64,000 nucleotides of DNA, taken from Novosphingobium sp. (GTDB taxonomy: Bacteria > Pseudomonadota > Alphaproteobacteria > Sphingomonadales > Sphingomonadaceae). Of the stretch, positions 16,592-25,072 are shown one piece after another. Positions within the stretch are counted from its first letter, which is position 1, and each line of letters opens with the position of its first letter. Made by a program: the position numbers and the translations under genes. Location: assembly GCF_019748365.1 (NCBI RefSeq), contig NZ_JAIEPN010000040.1, positions 1 to 64,000 on the forward strand. The letters run 5' to 3'. Under the pieces are notes generated by a model. The model ran no database searches and was not told the origin of the DNA. It saw nothing but the letters and a program-made list of their open reading frames with translations.

Positions 16592-18321
16592 TCCGTTCCC
16601 TCGGGCGCGGGTTCGTTGAGGAGCTGGCGCAGGGCGTTGAGCGCGCTGTCGGGCTGTTCGACGACGATGCGCTGGGCAACACCGACCTGGCGGTTGAGCG
16701 CATCGGGATCGATCTCGCCGGTTTCAGGATCGATGATCGGCTCGATGCGCTGGATCTTCTTGCGCCGGCGGCGGACGGGGCCTTCGGCGCCATCCTCGCC
16801 TTCTTCGAGAGCTTCGTCATCCTCTGCGGCCGAGGCGGCTTCATTGGTCGCCGCGACAGCGGGCGCCGGATCGCGCTTCAGCGCCTTGATCAGCGGACGC
16901 ACGCCGAGGAGCAGGGTGAGGAGCACGGCAATCAGCGCGACGGCATTGCGCACGATCATCGCGAACCACGGGGTTTCCCAGAAGGCGGGCGGGGTGACCG
17001 CGACGGGGCTGAAATTGCGCACGACAACTGCAACCTGATCGCCGCGCGCGGTATCGGCACCGACTGCGGCGGCGACGAGCTGCTTGATCTGGTCGATCTC
17101 GGCGGGCTTGGCCTTGGCCATGATCGCGCCGGACAGCGCGACAGCCACGGAAAGCCGCTTGATCTTGCCGGGGGTCTGGTTGGTGACGGCGACCTCGCGG
17201 CCGAGTTCGTAAGTGCGCGCGGAGGAGCTTTCGCCGGTGGTGGTCGGCGTGGCGGCAGGGCTGGGCGTGGCGCCGGGGGTGGGCTGGGCACCGGGGGTGG
17301 GCTGGGCACCGGGGGCGCCGGGCTGCGCGGTGGTGGGGGGCGGCGGGGTGTTGGAAAGGACGCCGGGGACACCCACGGCGCTGCCGGGGCCGGTCCCTTG
17401 CGAGGCGGACTGGGTTTCGCTGCGGACGACGCCCTGCTTGTCATAGCTTTCGCGCGCGGAGGTGAGCTGGTCCATATCGAGATCGACCTGGATCTCGCTG
17501 GAGAAATTGCCCTCGCCAAGCATGGGTGTGAGCAGCTGGGAGACCTGGCTGCGCAGTTTTTCCTCCATGCGCGATTGCAGATCGAGCCGGTCGGTATCGC
17601 CGGGGCGCGCGGAGGAAAGCAGGCGGCCGTGCTGGTCGATCACCTTGACCGCATCGACGGAAAGCGACGGGACCGAGCCGGCGACGAGATTGACGATGGC
17701 GCTGACCTGGCTGTCTGCCAGCTGCCGCCCGCGCGCGAGCTTGACCATGACCGAGGCGGTAGGGGCGGCATTCTCGCGCACGAAGACGGACTTTTCCGGC
17801 TCGGCGAGGTGGACCCGCACGGCCTCGACGCCGTCGATTTGCATGATCGTCAGTTCGAGTTCGCGCTCGCGTGCGGCGAGGAGGCGTGTCCCCTCGAGCG
17901 TGCGGCTGGCGCCCATCGGCAGCTTGTCGAGCATCTCCGCGCCGGTTTCCGGCGTGGCGAGTGCGCCATCGGAGGCAGCGACCATGCGGGCCTTGTAGAG
18001 ATCGTTCTCGCCCACGGTGACGGCACCGGTGGCGTTGTCGATGGTGTAGCTGATCGAGGCCTTGTCGAGCGCGGCGACGACTTCGGCGCGCTCGCTGTCG
18101 CTGAGGTCGCTGTAGAGAATGCGCTGCGGGGCGGGGGCCATGGCGAGATAGAGCAGCGCTGTGAGGCCCGCTGCAGAAACGCCCGCGAACCACGGCAGCG
18201 CGCGGCGCACCGGGGGCTGAGCGATGAACGCGCCCGTCCGTGCGAGCAGGCTGCCGCCCGCGGCATCGGTGAGCGGAGCGAAGATGGAAAGGCTGGGCGC
18301 AGGAGCAGCAGGATCAGCCAT
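16588..18321 (-). CDS. fliF: Flagellar MS-ring protein FliF
   Basis: This 577-residue membrane protein has helices at about 41-62 and 450-475. Between them lie the ring-building motifs (ILYSDLSDSERAEVVAALDKASISYTI and GAEMLDKLPMGASRTLEGTRLLAARERELE), with a C-terminal FliG-binding tail. FliF forms the MS ring around the export gate. The periplasmic loop contains a Pro/Gly/Thr-rich insert with a tandem hexapeptide PTPGAQ encoded at 17273-17308. Confidence 0.96.
   Translation of the reverse strand: MADPAAPAPSLSIFAPLTDAAGGSLLARTGAFIAQPPVRRALPWFAGVSAAGLTALLYLAMAPAPQRILYSDLSDSERAEVVAALDKASISYTIDNATGAVTVGENDLYKARMVAASDGALATPETGAEMLDKLPMGASRTLEGTRLLAARERELELTIMQIDGVEAVRVHLAEPEKSVFVRENAAPTASVMVKLARGRQLADSQVSAIVNLVAGSVPSLSVDAVKVIDQHGRLLSSARPGDTDRLDLQSRMEEKLRSQVSQLLTPMLGEGNFSSEIQVDLDMDQLTSARESYDKQGVVRSETQSASQGTGPGSAVGVPGVLSNTPPPPTTAQPGAPGAQPTPGAQPTPGATPSPAATPTTTGESSSARTYELGREVAVTNQTPGKIKRLSVAVALSGAIMAKAKPAEIDQIKQLVAAAVGADTARGDQVAVVVRNFSPVAVTPPAFWETPWFAMIVRNAVALIAVLLTLLLGVRPLIKALKRDPAPAVAATNEAASAAEDDEALEEGEDGAEGPVRRRRKKIQRIEPIIDPETGEIDPDALNRQVGVAQRIVVEQPDSALNALRQLLNEPAPEGTE
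17273..17308. repeat. 18-bp tandem repeat inside fliF
   Basis: The 18-base unit CCGGGGGTGGGCTGGGCA occurs twice in direct tandem (17273-17290 and 17291-17308), followed by a partial third. It encodes repeated PTPGAQ in the disordered periplasmic loop of FliF and could vary in copy number without breaking the frame. Confidence 0.8.
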
Positions 18322-18324
18322 TTA

Positions 18325-18693
18325 TCAGACCTCCATCCTCATGATGTCCTGGTAGGCAGTGAGCAGCTTGTTGCGCACCTGCAGCGTGGCTTCGAACGCG
18401 ACGCCGGCTTCCTGCCGGGCGAGCATGACCTTGGCGATGTCGGTAACCTCGCCCTTGTCGTAGCCTTCGCTCAGCTTCGAGGCGTTTTCCTGCACCGCGT
18501 TCACATTATCGAGCGCGGACTTGAGCGCGCTGGTGAAGCCGCCTGCAGGCGCTTCGGGCGTGGCTTCGGCTGCGCCCGAAGCGGGCGTGCGGACCTGCTG
18601 GAGCAGCTGCGAGCGATCGATGATCTGCTGGCGCAGCGCCATGATCTGCTGGAGGCCGCCTGCGCCGCCTCCGATGCCCCCGATCCCGCTCAT
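18325..18693 (-). CDS. fliE: Flagellar rod-MS ring adaptor FliE
   Basis: The 122-residue protein has the FliE C-terminus (ALDNVNAVQENASKLSEGYDKGEVTDIAKVMLARQEAGVAFEATLQVRNKLLTAYQDIMRMEV pattern, about 60-122). FliE joins the MS ring to the proximal rod and is exported first. A Gly-rich N-terminus precedes it. The gene lies between the flbD-like gene (four-base overlap) and fliF (three-base gap). Confidence 0.94.
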   Translation of the reverse strand: MSGIGGIGGGAGGLQQIMALRQQIIDRSQLLQQVRTPASGAAEATPEAPAGGFTSALKSALDNVNAVQENASKLSEGYDKGEVTDIAKVMLARQEAGVAFEATLQVRNKLLTAYQDIMRMEV

Positions 18694-19979
18694 CGCCGGC
18701 TACCGGCCACGGCGATGCCGTTCTCGCGGAATTCGGCGAGGCGGTAGCGCAAGGTGCGTTCGGAAATGCCGAGCTTGCGCGCGGCGGCGACGCGGCTGCC
18801 ACCGCAGCTGTCGAGCGCGGCAAGGATGGCGCGGGTTTCGGATAGCTGGACGATGTTGGAGAGCTTGCCGCCGGGGATTGTCGTCATGCTGACAGCGGGA
18901 TCGGCGGCGACGGTTTCGCCCGCGGCGCGCACCGGACGATCGAACACGACATGCTGCAAGCCGATCTCGGGCGCATCGCCTGCGAGGAGCAGCGCGCGGC
19001 GCATCACGTTTTCAAGCTCGCGCACATTGCCCGGCCAGGCGTGGGCTTCGAGCATGGCGAGCGCGGCCTCGCCGATCCACGGCACGGCGCGGCCTTGCGG
19101 CACGTGGCGCAGCACCATGGCGAAGGCGAGCGGGGCGATGTCTGCCGGGCGATCGCGCAGCGCGGCGAGTTCGAGCGGGAAGACGTTGAGGCGGTAATAG
19201 AGGTCGGCGCGGAAGCGGCCTTCCTCGACTTCGCTGGGGAGGTCGCGGTTGGCGCAGGCGATGACACGGACATCGACCTTGACCGGCTTGGTGGCGCCGA
19301 TCGGCATGACTTCGCCTTCCTGCAGCACGCGCAGCAGTTTGGCCTGAAGCGCGAGCGGCATTTCGGCGATCTCGTCGAGCAGCAGGGTGCCGCCATGCGC
19401 CGCGCGGAAGAAGCCTTCGGATGCGGCATTGGCGCCGGTGAACGCGCCCTTCTGGTGGCCGAACAGCATGGCCTCGAGCATGGTTTCGGGCATCGCAGCG
19501 CAGTTGATCGCGATGAACGGCGCCTCGGCGCGCGGCGAGCGCATGTGGATGAAGCGGGAGAGGACTTCCTTGCCGGTGCCGGTGGGGCCGTTGATGAGGA
19601 CGGGGATTTCGGCCGCAGCGAGGCGTTCGGCCAGCGCGAGGACGGAAAGCGTTTCGGGATCGGCGGCAACAGGGCTGCCGGCAGGCGCGGCGCAGGCGAC
19701 CAGTGCGGCGAGCACGGCAGGATCGGCGCTGTCGGCATAGGACAGATCGTGGCGACCGCCATGGCTGCGGGCGATGGCATTGGTGGCGGCGCGGGACAGC
19801 AGCACGGTGCGATCAAACAGGCCGGGCGCAGCCGGCTCTTCCGCGCCGCGCAAGGTGTAGGTTCCGGCGGGGGTGAAGCCACCCAGAACAGAGCGGGCCC
19901 TTGCGAGCAAGGCCGCATGCGGCGAGGCGGGGGTGGCGGCGCTTCCTCCCATTGTGCGCACTGCCTGATCCGTGTTCAT
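18690..19979 (-). CDS. Sigma-54-dependent flagellar transcription activator, FlbD-like without receiver domain
   Basis: This 429-residue protein has an AAA+ activator domain (about 105-340) with Walker A GPTGTGKE at 131-138, the sigma-54 contact loop GAFTGA at 178-183, and a C-terminal Fis-type helix-turn-helix (about 390-425, [22 protein letters not shown]). The N-terminal 105 residues do not look like a phosphorylatable receiver domain. It therefore resembles Caulobacter FlbD in role but may be controlled by contact with other proteins. I chose the ATG at 19979; an in-frame TTG or GTG region further up adds 36 residues with no domain. It heads the large fli operon and most likely drives the sigma-54 promoters at 36241 and 37501. 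Confidence 0.9.
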   Translation of the reverse strand: MNTDQAVRTMGGSAATPASPHAALLARARSVLGGFTPAGTYTLRGAEEPAAPGLFDRTVLLSRAATNAIARSHGGRHDLSYADSADPAVLAALVACAAPAGSPVAADPETLSVLALAERLAAAEIPVLINGPTGTGKEVLSRFIHMRSPRAEAPFIAINCAAMPETMLEAMLFGHQKGAFTGANAASEGFFRAAHGGTLLLDEIAEMPLALQAKLLRVLQEGEVMPIGATKPVKVDVRVIACANRDLPSEVEEGRFRADLYYRLNVFPLELAALRDRPADIAPLAFAMVLRHVPQGRAVPWIGEAALAMLEAHAWPGNVRELENVMRRALLLAGDAPEIGLQHVVFDRPVRAAGETVAADPAVSMTTIPGGKLSNIVQLSETRAILAALDSCGGSRVAAARKLGISERTLRYRLAEFRENGIAVAGSRR

Positions 19980-19989
19980 AATGTTTTGC

Positions 19990-20012
19990 CCTGTCTTAAC
20001 CATCGAGACAGG
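19990..20012. promoter_or_regulatory. Inverted repeat with CtrA-like half-site before the flbD-like operon
   Basis: CCTGTCT at 19990-19996 and AGACAGG at 20006-20012 are a perfect 7-bp inverted repeat. The sequence TTAACCAT at 19996-20003, identical to the half-site recognised by CtrA in Caulobacter and relatives, sits between and partly inside the arms. It lies 11-33 bases upstream of the flbD-like ATG, so it is either an operator or a leader hairpin. Confidence 0.45.
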
Positions 20013-20016
20013 CTGT

Positions 20017-20030
20017 TTTTCGCGCGAAAA
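20017..20030. promoter_or_regulatory. 14-bp perfect palindrome in the flbD-like/fliC intergenic region
   Basis: TTTTCGCGCGAAAA is a perfect palindrome between the divergent flbD-like and fliC genes, just beyond the 19990-20012 inverted repeat. It could be an operator for a dimeric regulator. No family can be named. Confidence 0.4.
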
Positions 20031-20114
20031 CGTCAAGCGTGCCGAAACTTTAAGCTCCGTGTACACCCTAAGGGCTAATACGTGCATGCGGCAGATCGCT
20101 GCCGACCCCCCCCT

Positions 20115-20140
20115 TAAACCCGGCAGGCTTTTGCCGGTCT
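20115..20140 (+). promoter_or_regulatory. Candidate sigma-28 promoter of fliC overlapping an 18-bp ftr-like palindrome
   Basis: TAAACCCG (20115-20122) and GCCGGTCT (20133-20140) are separated by 10 bases, the same arrangement as before flgM. Across it lies CCGGCAGGCTTTTGCCGG (20120-20137), an imperfect 18-bp palindrome of the same type as those at 36300 and 38113, which resemble Caulobacter ftr (FlbD-binding) elements. Transcription would start about 65 bases before the flagellin ATG. Confidence 0.5.
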
Positions 20141-20211
20141 TTGCCGTGGCTGCCGCGTCGATCCCCGACCGGCGTCAACCGGGGAACGACCCCTCTCACT
20201 GGAGACAAACC

Positions 20212-21093
20212 ATGGCGGTTATCAATACCAACATCGGCGCCATCAAGGCGGCCAATGCTTCAAACTCCGCAGCGAAGATGGCGAGCCAGGCAATGGAACG
20301 CCTCTCGACCGGCAAGCGTATCAACGGCGCGAAGGACGACGCGGCAGGCCTCGCCATTGCAACGACGATGACCTCGCAGATCAAGGGCATGAGCCAGGGC
20401 GTGCGTAACGCCAACGACGGCATCAGCCTTGCGCAGACCGCGGAAGGCGCGCTGAACGAAGTGACCAACATGCTGCAGCGCGTCCGCGAACTGGCCGTGC
20501 AGTCGAAGTCGGGCACCTACCAGCAGTCCGACCGCGACGCGATGCAGTCGGAAGTGGGCAACCTCAATGCCCAGATCTCGGACGTGCTCAACAACACCAA
20601 GTTCAACGGCAACGCGGTGTTCGGCGTCGTCGGCGCTGCGCCGGCGGCTGACGGTTCGGACGACGTCAAGTTCTCGATCCAGACCGGTGCGAACACCGGC
20701 GACACCGTTGACATCGTGTCGAAGGCCTTCGACGGCACCAAGCTGTTCGGTGGCACCGACACGGCCTACGATGCCGCTTCGACGACGCAGGCGCTTGACG
20801 TCACCGACGCGTCCAAGGCTTCGACCACGATCGACAACGTCGATGCCGCGCTTGCCAACGTCAACTCGACCCGTGCGACGCTCGGTGCCGGCCAGAACCG
20901 TCTGGAATCGGCCGTCAACAACCTGAACGACAACATCACCAACCTGTCGGACGCCCGTTCGCGCATTCAGGACACCGACTACTCGGCTGAAACGACCGCG
21001 ATGGCCAAGGCCCAGATCCTGAGCCAGGCTTCGACCGCGATGATCGCGCAGGCCAACCAGAGCCAGCAGAACGTGCTCTCGCTGCTGCGCTAA
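20212..21093 (+). CDS. fliC: Flagellin FliC
   Basis: The 293-residue filament protein starts with [21 protein letters not shown] and has a conserved D0/D1 N-terminal region (about 1-140) and C-terminal region (about 200-293, ending [12 protein letters not shown]). The exposed middle domain is short (about 145-200), as in alphaproteobacterial flagellins. GGAG precedes the ATG by eight bases; earlier in-frame starts only add an untypical leader. It is transcribed away from the fli operon and followed by a strong terminator, so it is monocistronic. Only one flagellin is present in the window. Confidence 0.97.
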   Translation: MAVINTNIGAIKAANASNSAAKMASQAMERLSTGKRINGAKDDAAGLAIATTMTSQIKGMSQGVRNANDGISLAQTAEGALNEVTNMLQRVRELAVQSKSGTYQQSDRDAMQSEVGNLNAQISDVLNNTKFNGNAVFGVVGAAPAADGSDDVKFSIQTGANTGDTVDIVSKAFDGTKLFGGTDTAYDAASTTQALDVTDASKASTTIDNVDAALANVNSTRATLGAGQNRLESAVNNLNDNITNLSDARSRIQDTDYSAETTAMAKAQILSQASTAMIAQANQSQQNVLSLLR

Positions 21094-21140
21094 GTTCGAG
21101 CTCCCCCTGCAGCCCGCTCTCCACCGGGCTGGCACCACTG

Positions 21141-21173
21141 CCCGGCGATCCATCCACGGATCGCCGGGTTTTT
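21141..21173 (+). terminator. Rho-independent terminator of fliC
   Basis: CCCGGCGATCC (21141-21151) pairs perfectly with GGATCGCCGGG (21158-21168) across a six-base loop and is followed by TTTTT. This is a strong intrinsic terminator 48 bases after the fliC stop. Confidence 0.92.
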
Positions 21174-21177
21174 GGTT

Positions 21178-22449
21178 TCAGCGCGGTTTCAGCACGTGGG
21201 GCAGCGCGGCGCCGAGCACGGCGAGCATTTCGGGTGCGTAGGCGCTGGAGTTGGCTTCGAATTCGGCCTGGGTGATCCGGTCCCCGCCCTGCGCACCGAA
21301 CAGGACGACCTCGTCATCGAGGCGCGCGTCGCGGTGATCGGTGACGTCGACCATCAGGGTGTTCATGGTGACACGGCCGATAACGGGCACGCGGCGGCCG
21401 CGGATGAGGACTTCGGTGCGGTTTTTGCTTTCGGCCGGAAATTCGGGGCGGTTGGCATGGCTGAAGCCGCGGCGCACGCCGTCCGAATAGCCGATGGGCA
21501 CGTTCGCCAGCCAGCTCTCGCGCTCCAGCCGGAAGGTGCGGTCGTAGGCCACCGTCTGCCCGGCAGGGTAGTGGTTCACCGCCGCGACGCGCGACTTGAT
21601 CGTGGGGACGGGGATGAAGGCGCTGGTCTTGACCGAGCCGGGATCGCCATAGAGTGCGCCGCCGACGCGGACCATGTCGAGCCGGGTTTCAGCTTGCGTG
21701 AGGGTGGCGAAGGTATTGGCGGTGTGGCGGGTGACGCCGTCCATCTTGAGCCCTTCGCCCTGCAGCCAGGCGAGATCCGCCTTGTAGCGCGCCAGCTGGC
21801 CGAGAATGTCGGGTGCCTCCTCGCTGGGGTAGTGCGTCATCGCGCCGGCGATGCGCAGGCCCTTCAGCGCCAGCATCGCGCGGGCATCGGCCTTGCCGTA
21901 GTCGGTCGAAAGCTCGACCCCGTTGCGCGACATGCCGCCTGCGTTGAGCGCGAGGTGGACGGGGCGGGGGAAGCGCGGGCGGCGCTTGAGCCACTGTGCC
22001 TCGAGCCGGGCAGCGGCTTCGGGATTGCCGATCAGTTCGACCAGGCCGGTGCCCATGGCGTCTTCCATTTCCTCAGGCGCGGCGAGCCGGATGCGGTAGA
22101 GCCTGCCGCGATAGCCCAGCTGGCGGGCGACGCGGGCTTCGTCGTTGGAGGTGATCGCGACATCGGTGATCCCGGCCTTGATGACCGAGGGAATGAGCAG
22201 CGCGATGCCGTTGCCATAGGCGTCTGCCTTCATCACCGCGCAGATGCGCGAGGGCGTGACCATCTGGCGCAGCGTGGCGATATTGGCCTCGAACGCGGCG
22301 GCATCGACTTCGATCCAGCCGTTGCGGCGCTGTGCCTGCGCAAGGGTGAGGCCGAAATTGGTGGCGGAGAGGATGGGAGCGGCAGCAGCACGGGCGGCGG
22401 CGAGCGCGGTCCCAGCAGCGCCAGCGGCAAGGAACGTGCGGCGGTGCAT
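21178..22449 (-). CDS. Exported PLP-dependent amino-acid racemase (alanine racemase / broad-spectrum racemase family)
   Basis: The 423-residue fold-type III racemase has the PLP lysine in AVMKADAYGNG (K74), the middle GGMSRNG, and GYSDGVRRGF near the C-terminal domain. The N-terminus MHRRTFLAAGAAGTALAAARAAAA is a signal peptide with a twin-arginine look. Periplasmic members of this family (Alr-like broad-spectrum racemases) interconvert several D- and L-amino acids. The ATG overlaps the stop of the preceding deacylase gene (TGATG), so the two are translated together; the pair suggests conversion of released D-amino acids to L-forms in the periplasm. Exact substrates are unknown. Confidence 0.88.
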   Translation of the reverse strand: MHRRTFLAAGAAGTALAAARAAAAPILSATNFGLTLAQAQRRNGWIEVDAAAFEANIATLRQMVTPSRICAVMKADAYGNGIALLIPSVIKAGITDVAITSNDEARVARQLGYRGRLYRIRLAAPEEMEDAMGTGLVELIGNPEAAARLEAQWLKRRPRFPRPVHLALNAGGMSRNGVELSTDYGKADARAMLALKGLRIAGAMTHYPSEEAPDILGQLARYKADLAWLQGEGLKMDGVTRHTANTFATLTQAETRLDMVRVGGALYGDPGSVKTSAFIPVPTIKSRVAAVNHYPAGQTVAYDRTFRLERESWLANVPIGYSDGVRRGFSHANRPEFPAESKNRTEVLIRGRRVPVIGRVTMNTLMVDVTDHRDARLDDEVVLFGAQGGDRITQAEFEANSSAYAPEMLAVLGAALPHVLKPR

Positions 22450-23969
22450 CAAGGTTCTCCGCGCTTGAGGAAGCGGCCAGGCCAGGTGCCGGTGGGCTTG
22501 CCATCGGCGTAAACAAGCGCGCCGCTGACAAACACGCGCGAGACGCCGGTGGCGAGCGCGGCGGAATCGCCGACCTTGGCGTGATCGGTGATCGTCACCG
22601 GATCGAACAGCACGAGATCGGCCTTGTAGCCCGGCTTGATCAGGCCATGCCCGGCAAGGCCGAGCTGCGCGGCGGTCTGCCCGGTCATCTTGTGGATGGC
22701 CTCGGGCAAGGTCAGCACATGCTGCTCGCGCACATAGTAGCGCAGGATCTTGGCCATGGCGCCCGCGCCGCGCGGGTGGCGCGAGCCGATCATGCCGTCC
22801 GAGCAGACCACAGTGTGCTTCCAGGCGAGGAAATCGGCGATGTCTGCCGGGGCCATCGCGGTGCCGATCACGGATTCGCCGCCGCGGGCATCGGGGTGCG
22901 CTTTCTCCCAATCGAGCGCGCGGTTGATCAGCCAGAGGTAGGTGACGGCGGGCTCCTCCTGCCGCGCGGCGGCGATCCGGGCGATGGTCTGGCCCTCGAA
23001 CGCGGGTTCGGGCGCGTAGTAATCAAGCAGCATGCCTTCGGGCGGAGTCATGTGCGCCAGCGCGAAGCGGGAGGCGGCGAGATCGGTGAAATCGCGTTTG
23101 GGGAAATTCACCGTCAGCGTGGAGTGCCAGTATTCGTATGGGTAGATATCGGCGGTGACATCGATGCCGCGCGCGCGGGCGGCATCGAGCCTGGCGATCA
23201 CGGCCTTGGCCTCGCCCCAGCGGTCAGCGATGCCGAGCTTGATGTGCGAGATCTGCACCGGCAGCTTCGCCTTCTCGCCGATATCGAGCAGTTCATCGAG
23301 CGCGGCATCGAAGGCGACATCCTCGCTGCGCATGTGGCTGATGTAGCGCCCGCCGCCCGCCGCCGCGGTGCGGGCAAGATCGACGAGTTCGGCGTGATCG
23401 GAATAGATGCCGGGATCGTATTCGAGGCCGCTGGAAAGCCCGAGTGAGCCTGCCTTCATGTCGGCGGCGAGGAGCGCCTGCATCTTCGCGAGTTCAGCCG
23501 GGGTGGAGACGCGCTTGTAATCCGCACCCATGGCGGAATCGCGCAGCCAGCCGTGGCCGGTATAGGCCGCGACGTTGATCGCGGCGGGGCGGGCGGCGTA
23601 CTTCGCGGCGAGTTCGGCGAAGGGGCCGTGGCTGCCGCCGTCCTGCCCGACGACGATGGTGGTGACGCCCTGCGCGAGGAGCAGCGGCATGCTGCGATCC
23701 TTGTAGTCCCCGACATCGTGGTGGCTGTGCGCATCGATGAAGCCGGGGGCGAGGACGAGGCCCTTTGCCGCGATGACGGTCTCGCCCTTGCGCGGCTTCA
23801 GCGTGCCGATGGCCTGGATATGATCGCCCTCGATACGGACGGCAATCTTGGTGGCAGGGGCGCCAGTGCCATCATAGACCTCGGCGTCGGTGATGAGCGT
23901 GGAGGCCGCAGCGGGCACGGTGAGCGCTAGTGAGGCCGCGACCGCCAATCCTGCAAGACTTGTCCGCAT
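22449..23969 (-). CDS. Exported N-acyl-D-amino-acid deacylase (D-aminoacylase family)
   Basis: This 506-residue amidohydrolase has a Sec signal peptide (MRTSLAGLAVAASLALTVPAAAS), the beta-barrel start LITDAEVYDGTG, the metal motif HSHHD at 81-85, GVTTIVVGQDGGSHGP, a likely carboxylate or Lys metal ligand region around LGLSSGLEYDPG, and GTIISHMR-like SHMRSED. The family removes acyl groups from N-acyl-D-amino acids, using zinc. The start at 23969 places the signal peptide at the N-terminus. It is the first gene of a two-gene operon with the racemase and is not related to motility. Confidence 0.88.
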   Translation of the reverse strand: MRTSLAGLAVAASLALTVPAAASTLITDAEVYDGTGAPATKIAVRIEGDHIQAIGTLKPRKGETVIAAKGLVLAPGFIDAHSHHDVGDYKDRSMPLLLAQGVTTIVVGQDGGSHGPFAELAAKYAARPAAINVAAYTGHGWLRDSAMGADYKRVSTPAELAKMQALLAADMKAGSLGLSSGLEYDPGIYSDHAELVDLARTAAAGGGRYISHMRSEDVAFDAALDELLDIGEKAKLPVQISHIKLGIADRWGEAKAVIARLDAARARGIDVTADIYPYEYWHSTLTVNFPKRDFTDLAASRFALAHMTPPEGMLLDYYAPEPAFEGQTIARIAAARQEEPAVTYLWLINRALDWEKAHPDARGGESVIGTAMAPADIADFLAWKHTVVCSDGMIGSRHPRGAGAMAKILRYYVREQHVLTLPEAIHKMTGQTAAQLGLAGHGLIKPGYKADLVLFDPVTITDHAKVGDSAALATGVSRVFVSGALVYADGKPTGTWPGRFLKRGEP

Positions 23970-24188
23970 TGCCCTGTTCCCCCCTTGCTGATCCCCGGCG
24001 CAGGCTAGGCGGGGTGAGGGCAGGGGTGCAAGGGGTTTGGGGGCCGAAACGCAATGGCGGTTCTTGGGGGGCAGGAGATGCTCTAGTATGGCAGCAGTTC
24101 GCTGGATTTCTGCTATTCGATTGGCGGCATTCCTGCGTGGCAAATGACTATTCGGCGATAGCGCCGATTGCCAAATGCGGTTTCCACC

Positions 24189-24749
24189 TCAAAGCATCGC
24201 CGTGAAACTCGCGGCAACGGCTGCAAACACCGCGTCGCTGCGGCTGGTGCGAGCCAGACTGCGGGCGCCTTCGAGTGCGGCAATCAGCGCCTGTGCCAGC
24301 GTTTGCGGTTGGGCGATGCCGCAGGCACTCAGATGGTTCGTCACGGCACTCACCCACGTCTCGAACCCGTCCTGCAGCAGCGGGGTCAGGTGCGGGTCAT
24401 CCGGTGCGCGCTCTCCGGCAATGTTCTGCAAGGCGCAGCCAAGGGTGTAGTCGGAACGCCGCATTTCGGCTGCGATGCCAGCGCACAGCAATTCGATGAA
24501 ACCGGCAGCATCGCCCGGCGTGGCCCGCGCCGCCGCAGCGATTCCTGCCAATCCGCGCGCACTGAAGCTGGCGATGATCTCTGCTGCGAGCTGATCCTTT
24601 CCGCCGGGGAAGTGAAAATAGAACGAGCCCTTGGGCGCGCTGCTTTCAGCGATGATCTGCGCCAGCCCGGTGGCCGCGAAGCCTTGGCGGCGGAAGAGGG
24701 TCTCGGCGGTAGCAAGGGCCTTGCCCCGGGCGTCGGATGTGCGTGCCAT
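24189..24749 (-). CDS. TetR-family transcriptional repressor
   Basis: The 186-residue protein has an N-terminal TetR helix-turn-helix (about 8-52, GFAATGLAQIIAESSAPKGSFYFHFPGGKDQL) and a helical ligand-binding C-terminus of the TetR_C / LmrA-YxaF type. The start is ATG 24749. It is divergent from the tautomerase gene, and a palindrome overlapping that gene's -10 box is a natural operator. Family members usually respond to small hydrophobic molecules; the ligand here is unknown. Confidence 0.9.
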   Translation of the reverse strand: MARTSDARGKALATAETLFRRQGFAATGLAQIIAESSAPKGSFYFHFPGGKDQLAAEIIASFSARGLAGIAAAARATPGDAAGFIELLCAGIAAEMRRSDYTLGCALQNIAGERAPDDPHLTPLLQDGFETWVSAVTNHLSACGIAQPQTLAQALIAALEGARSLARTSRSDAVFAAVAASFTAML

Positions 24750-24771
24750 AGGCCCCTCTAACAGATCGCGC

Positions 24772-24817
24772 TTGACATATCTATGGCAATCGACATAGTA
24801 TGGTGATCGCCATACTA
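24772..24817 (+). promoter_or_regulatory. Promoter and TetR operator of the tautomerase gene
   Basis: TTGACA (24772-24777) and ATAGTA (24795-24800), 17 bases apart, form a good housekeeping promoter. TAGTATGG (24796-24803) and CCATACTA (24810-24817) are a perfect 8-bp inverted repeat with six bases between them, placed over the -10 box. This is the expected geometry for repression by the divergent TetR protein. Confidence 0.75.
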
Positions 24818-24847
24818 AAGTGGCGCTCTCATGAAAGGTACCCAGAC

Positions 24848-25072
24848 ATGCCGCTAGTCCAGATCTCGATCCCCGAAGGATCTCTCTCCCCCGAACAGAA
24901 GGCGCTGATGGTTGCAAAGGTGACCGATGCCTGTGTCGAGGCTGAAGGCGTTCCGGCGGTGCGCCAGTTCACCTGGGTGCACATCAACGAAGTGCCCGAC
25001 GGCGGATGGGGCATGGCTGGCCGGGCGCTCACGCTCGAACATATGAAGGCAGCCATGGCTCCGCAGCGCTGA
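24848..25072 (+). CDS. 4-oxalocrotonate tautomerase family protein
   Basis: The 74-residue protein starts MPLVQISIPEG, so removal of Met leaves the catalytic Pro-1 of this superfamily. The rest matches the short tautomerase fold (SPEQKALMVAKVTDACVEAEGVPA...TWVHINEVPDGGWGMAGRALT). These homo-oligomers tautomerise or dehalogenate small unsaturated acids. Here the enzyme is under a TetR-type promoter with a dehydrogenase downstream, suggesting detoxification or catabolism of an organic acid or aldehyde. The substrate is unknown. Confidence 0.85.
   Translation: MPLVQISIPEGSLSPEQKALMVAKVTDACVEAEGVPAVRQFTWVHINEVPDGGWGMAGRALTLEHMKAAMAPQR

Noticed and set aside
17273-17308. CRISPR or VNTR array
   Set aside because: Only two full 18-bp units in frame inside fliF; no spacer structure.
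16573-18747. 724-codon plus-strand frame opposite fliF and fliE
   Set aside because: Mirror frame of fliF; composition only, no motif.
20120-20137. Sigma-54 promoter before fliC
   Set aside because: The 18-mer looks like GGCA...TTGC, but the GG and GC doublets are nine bases apart instead of ten, the same as in the other two palindromes, so it is a regulator site rather than a sigma-54 promoter.
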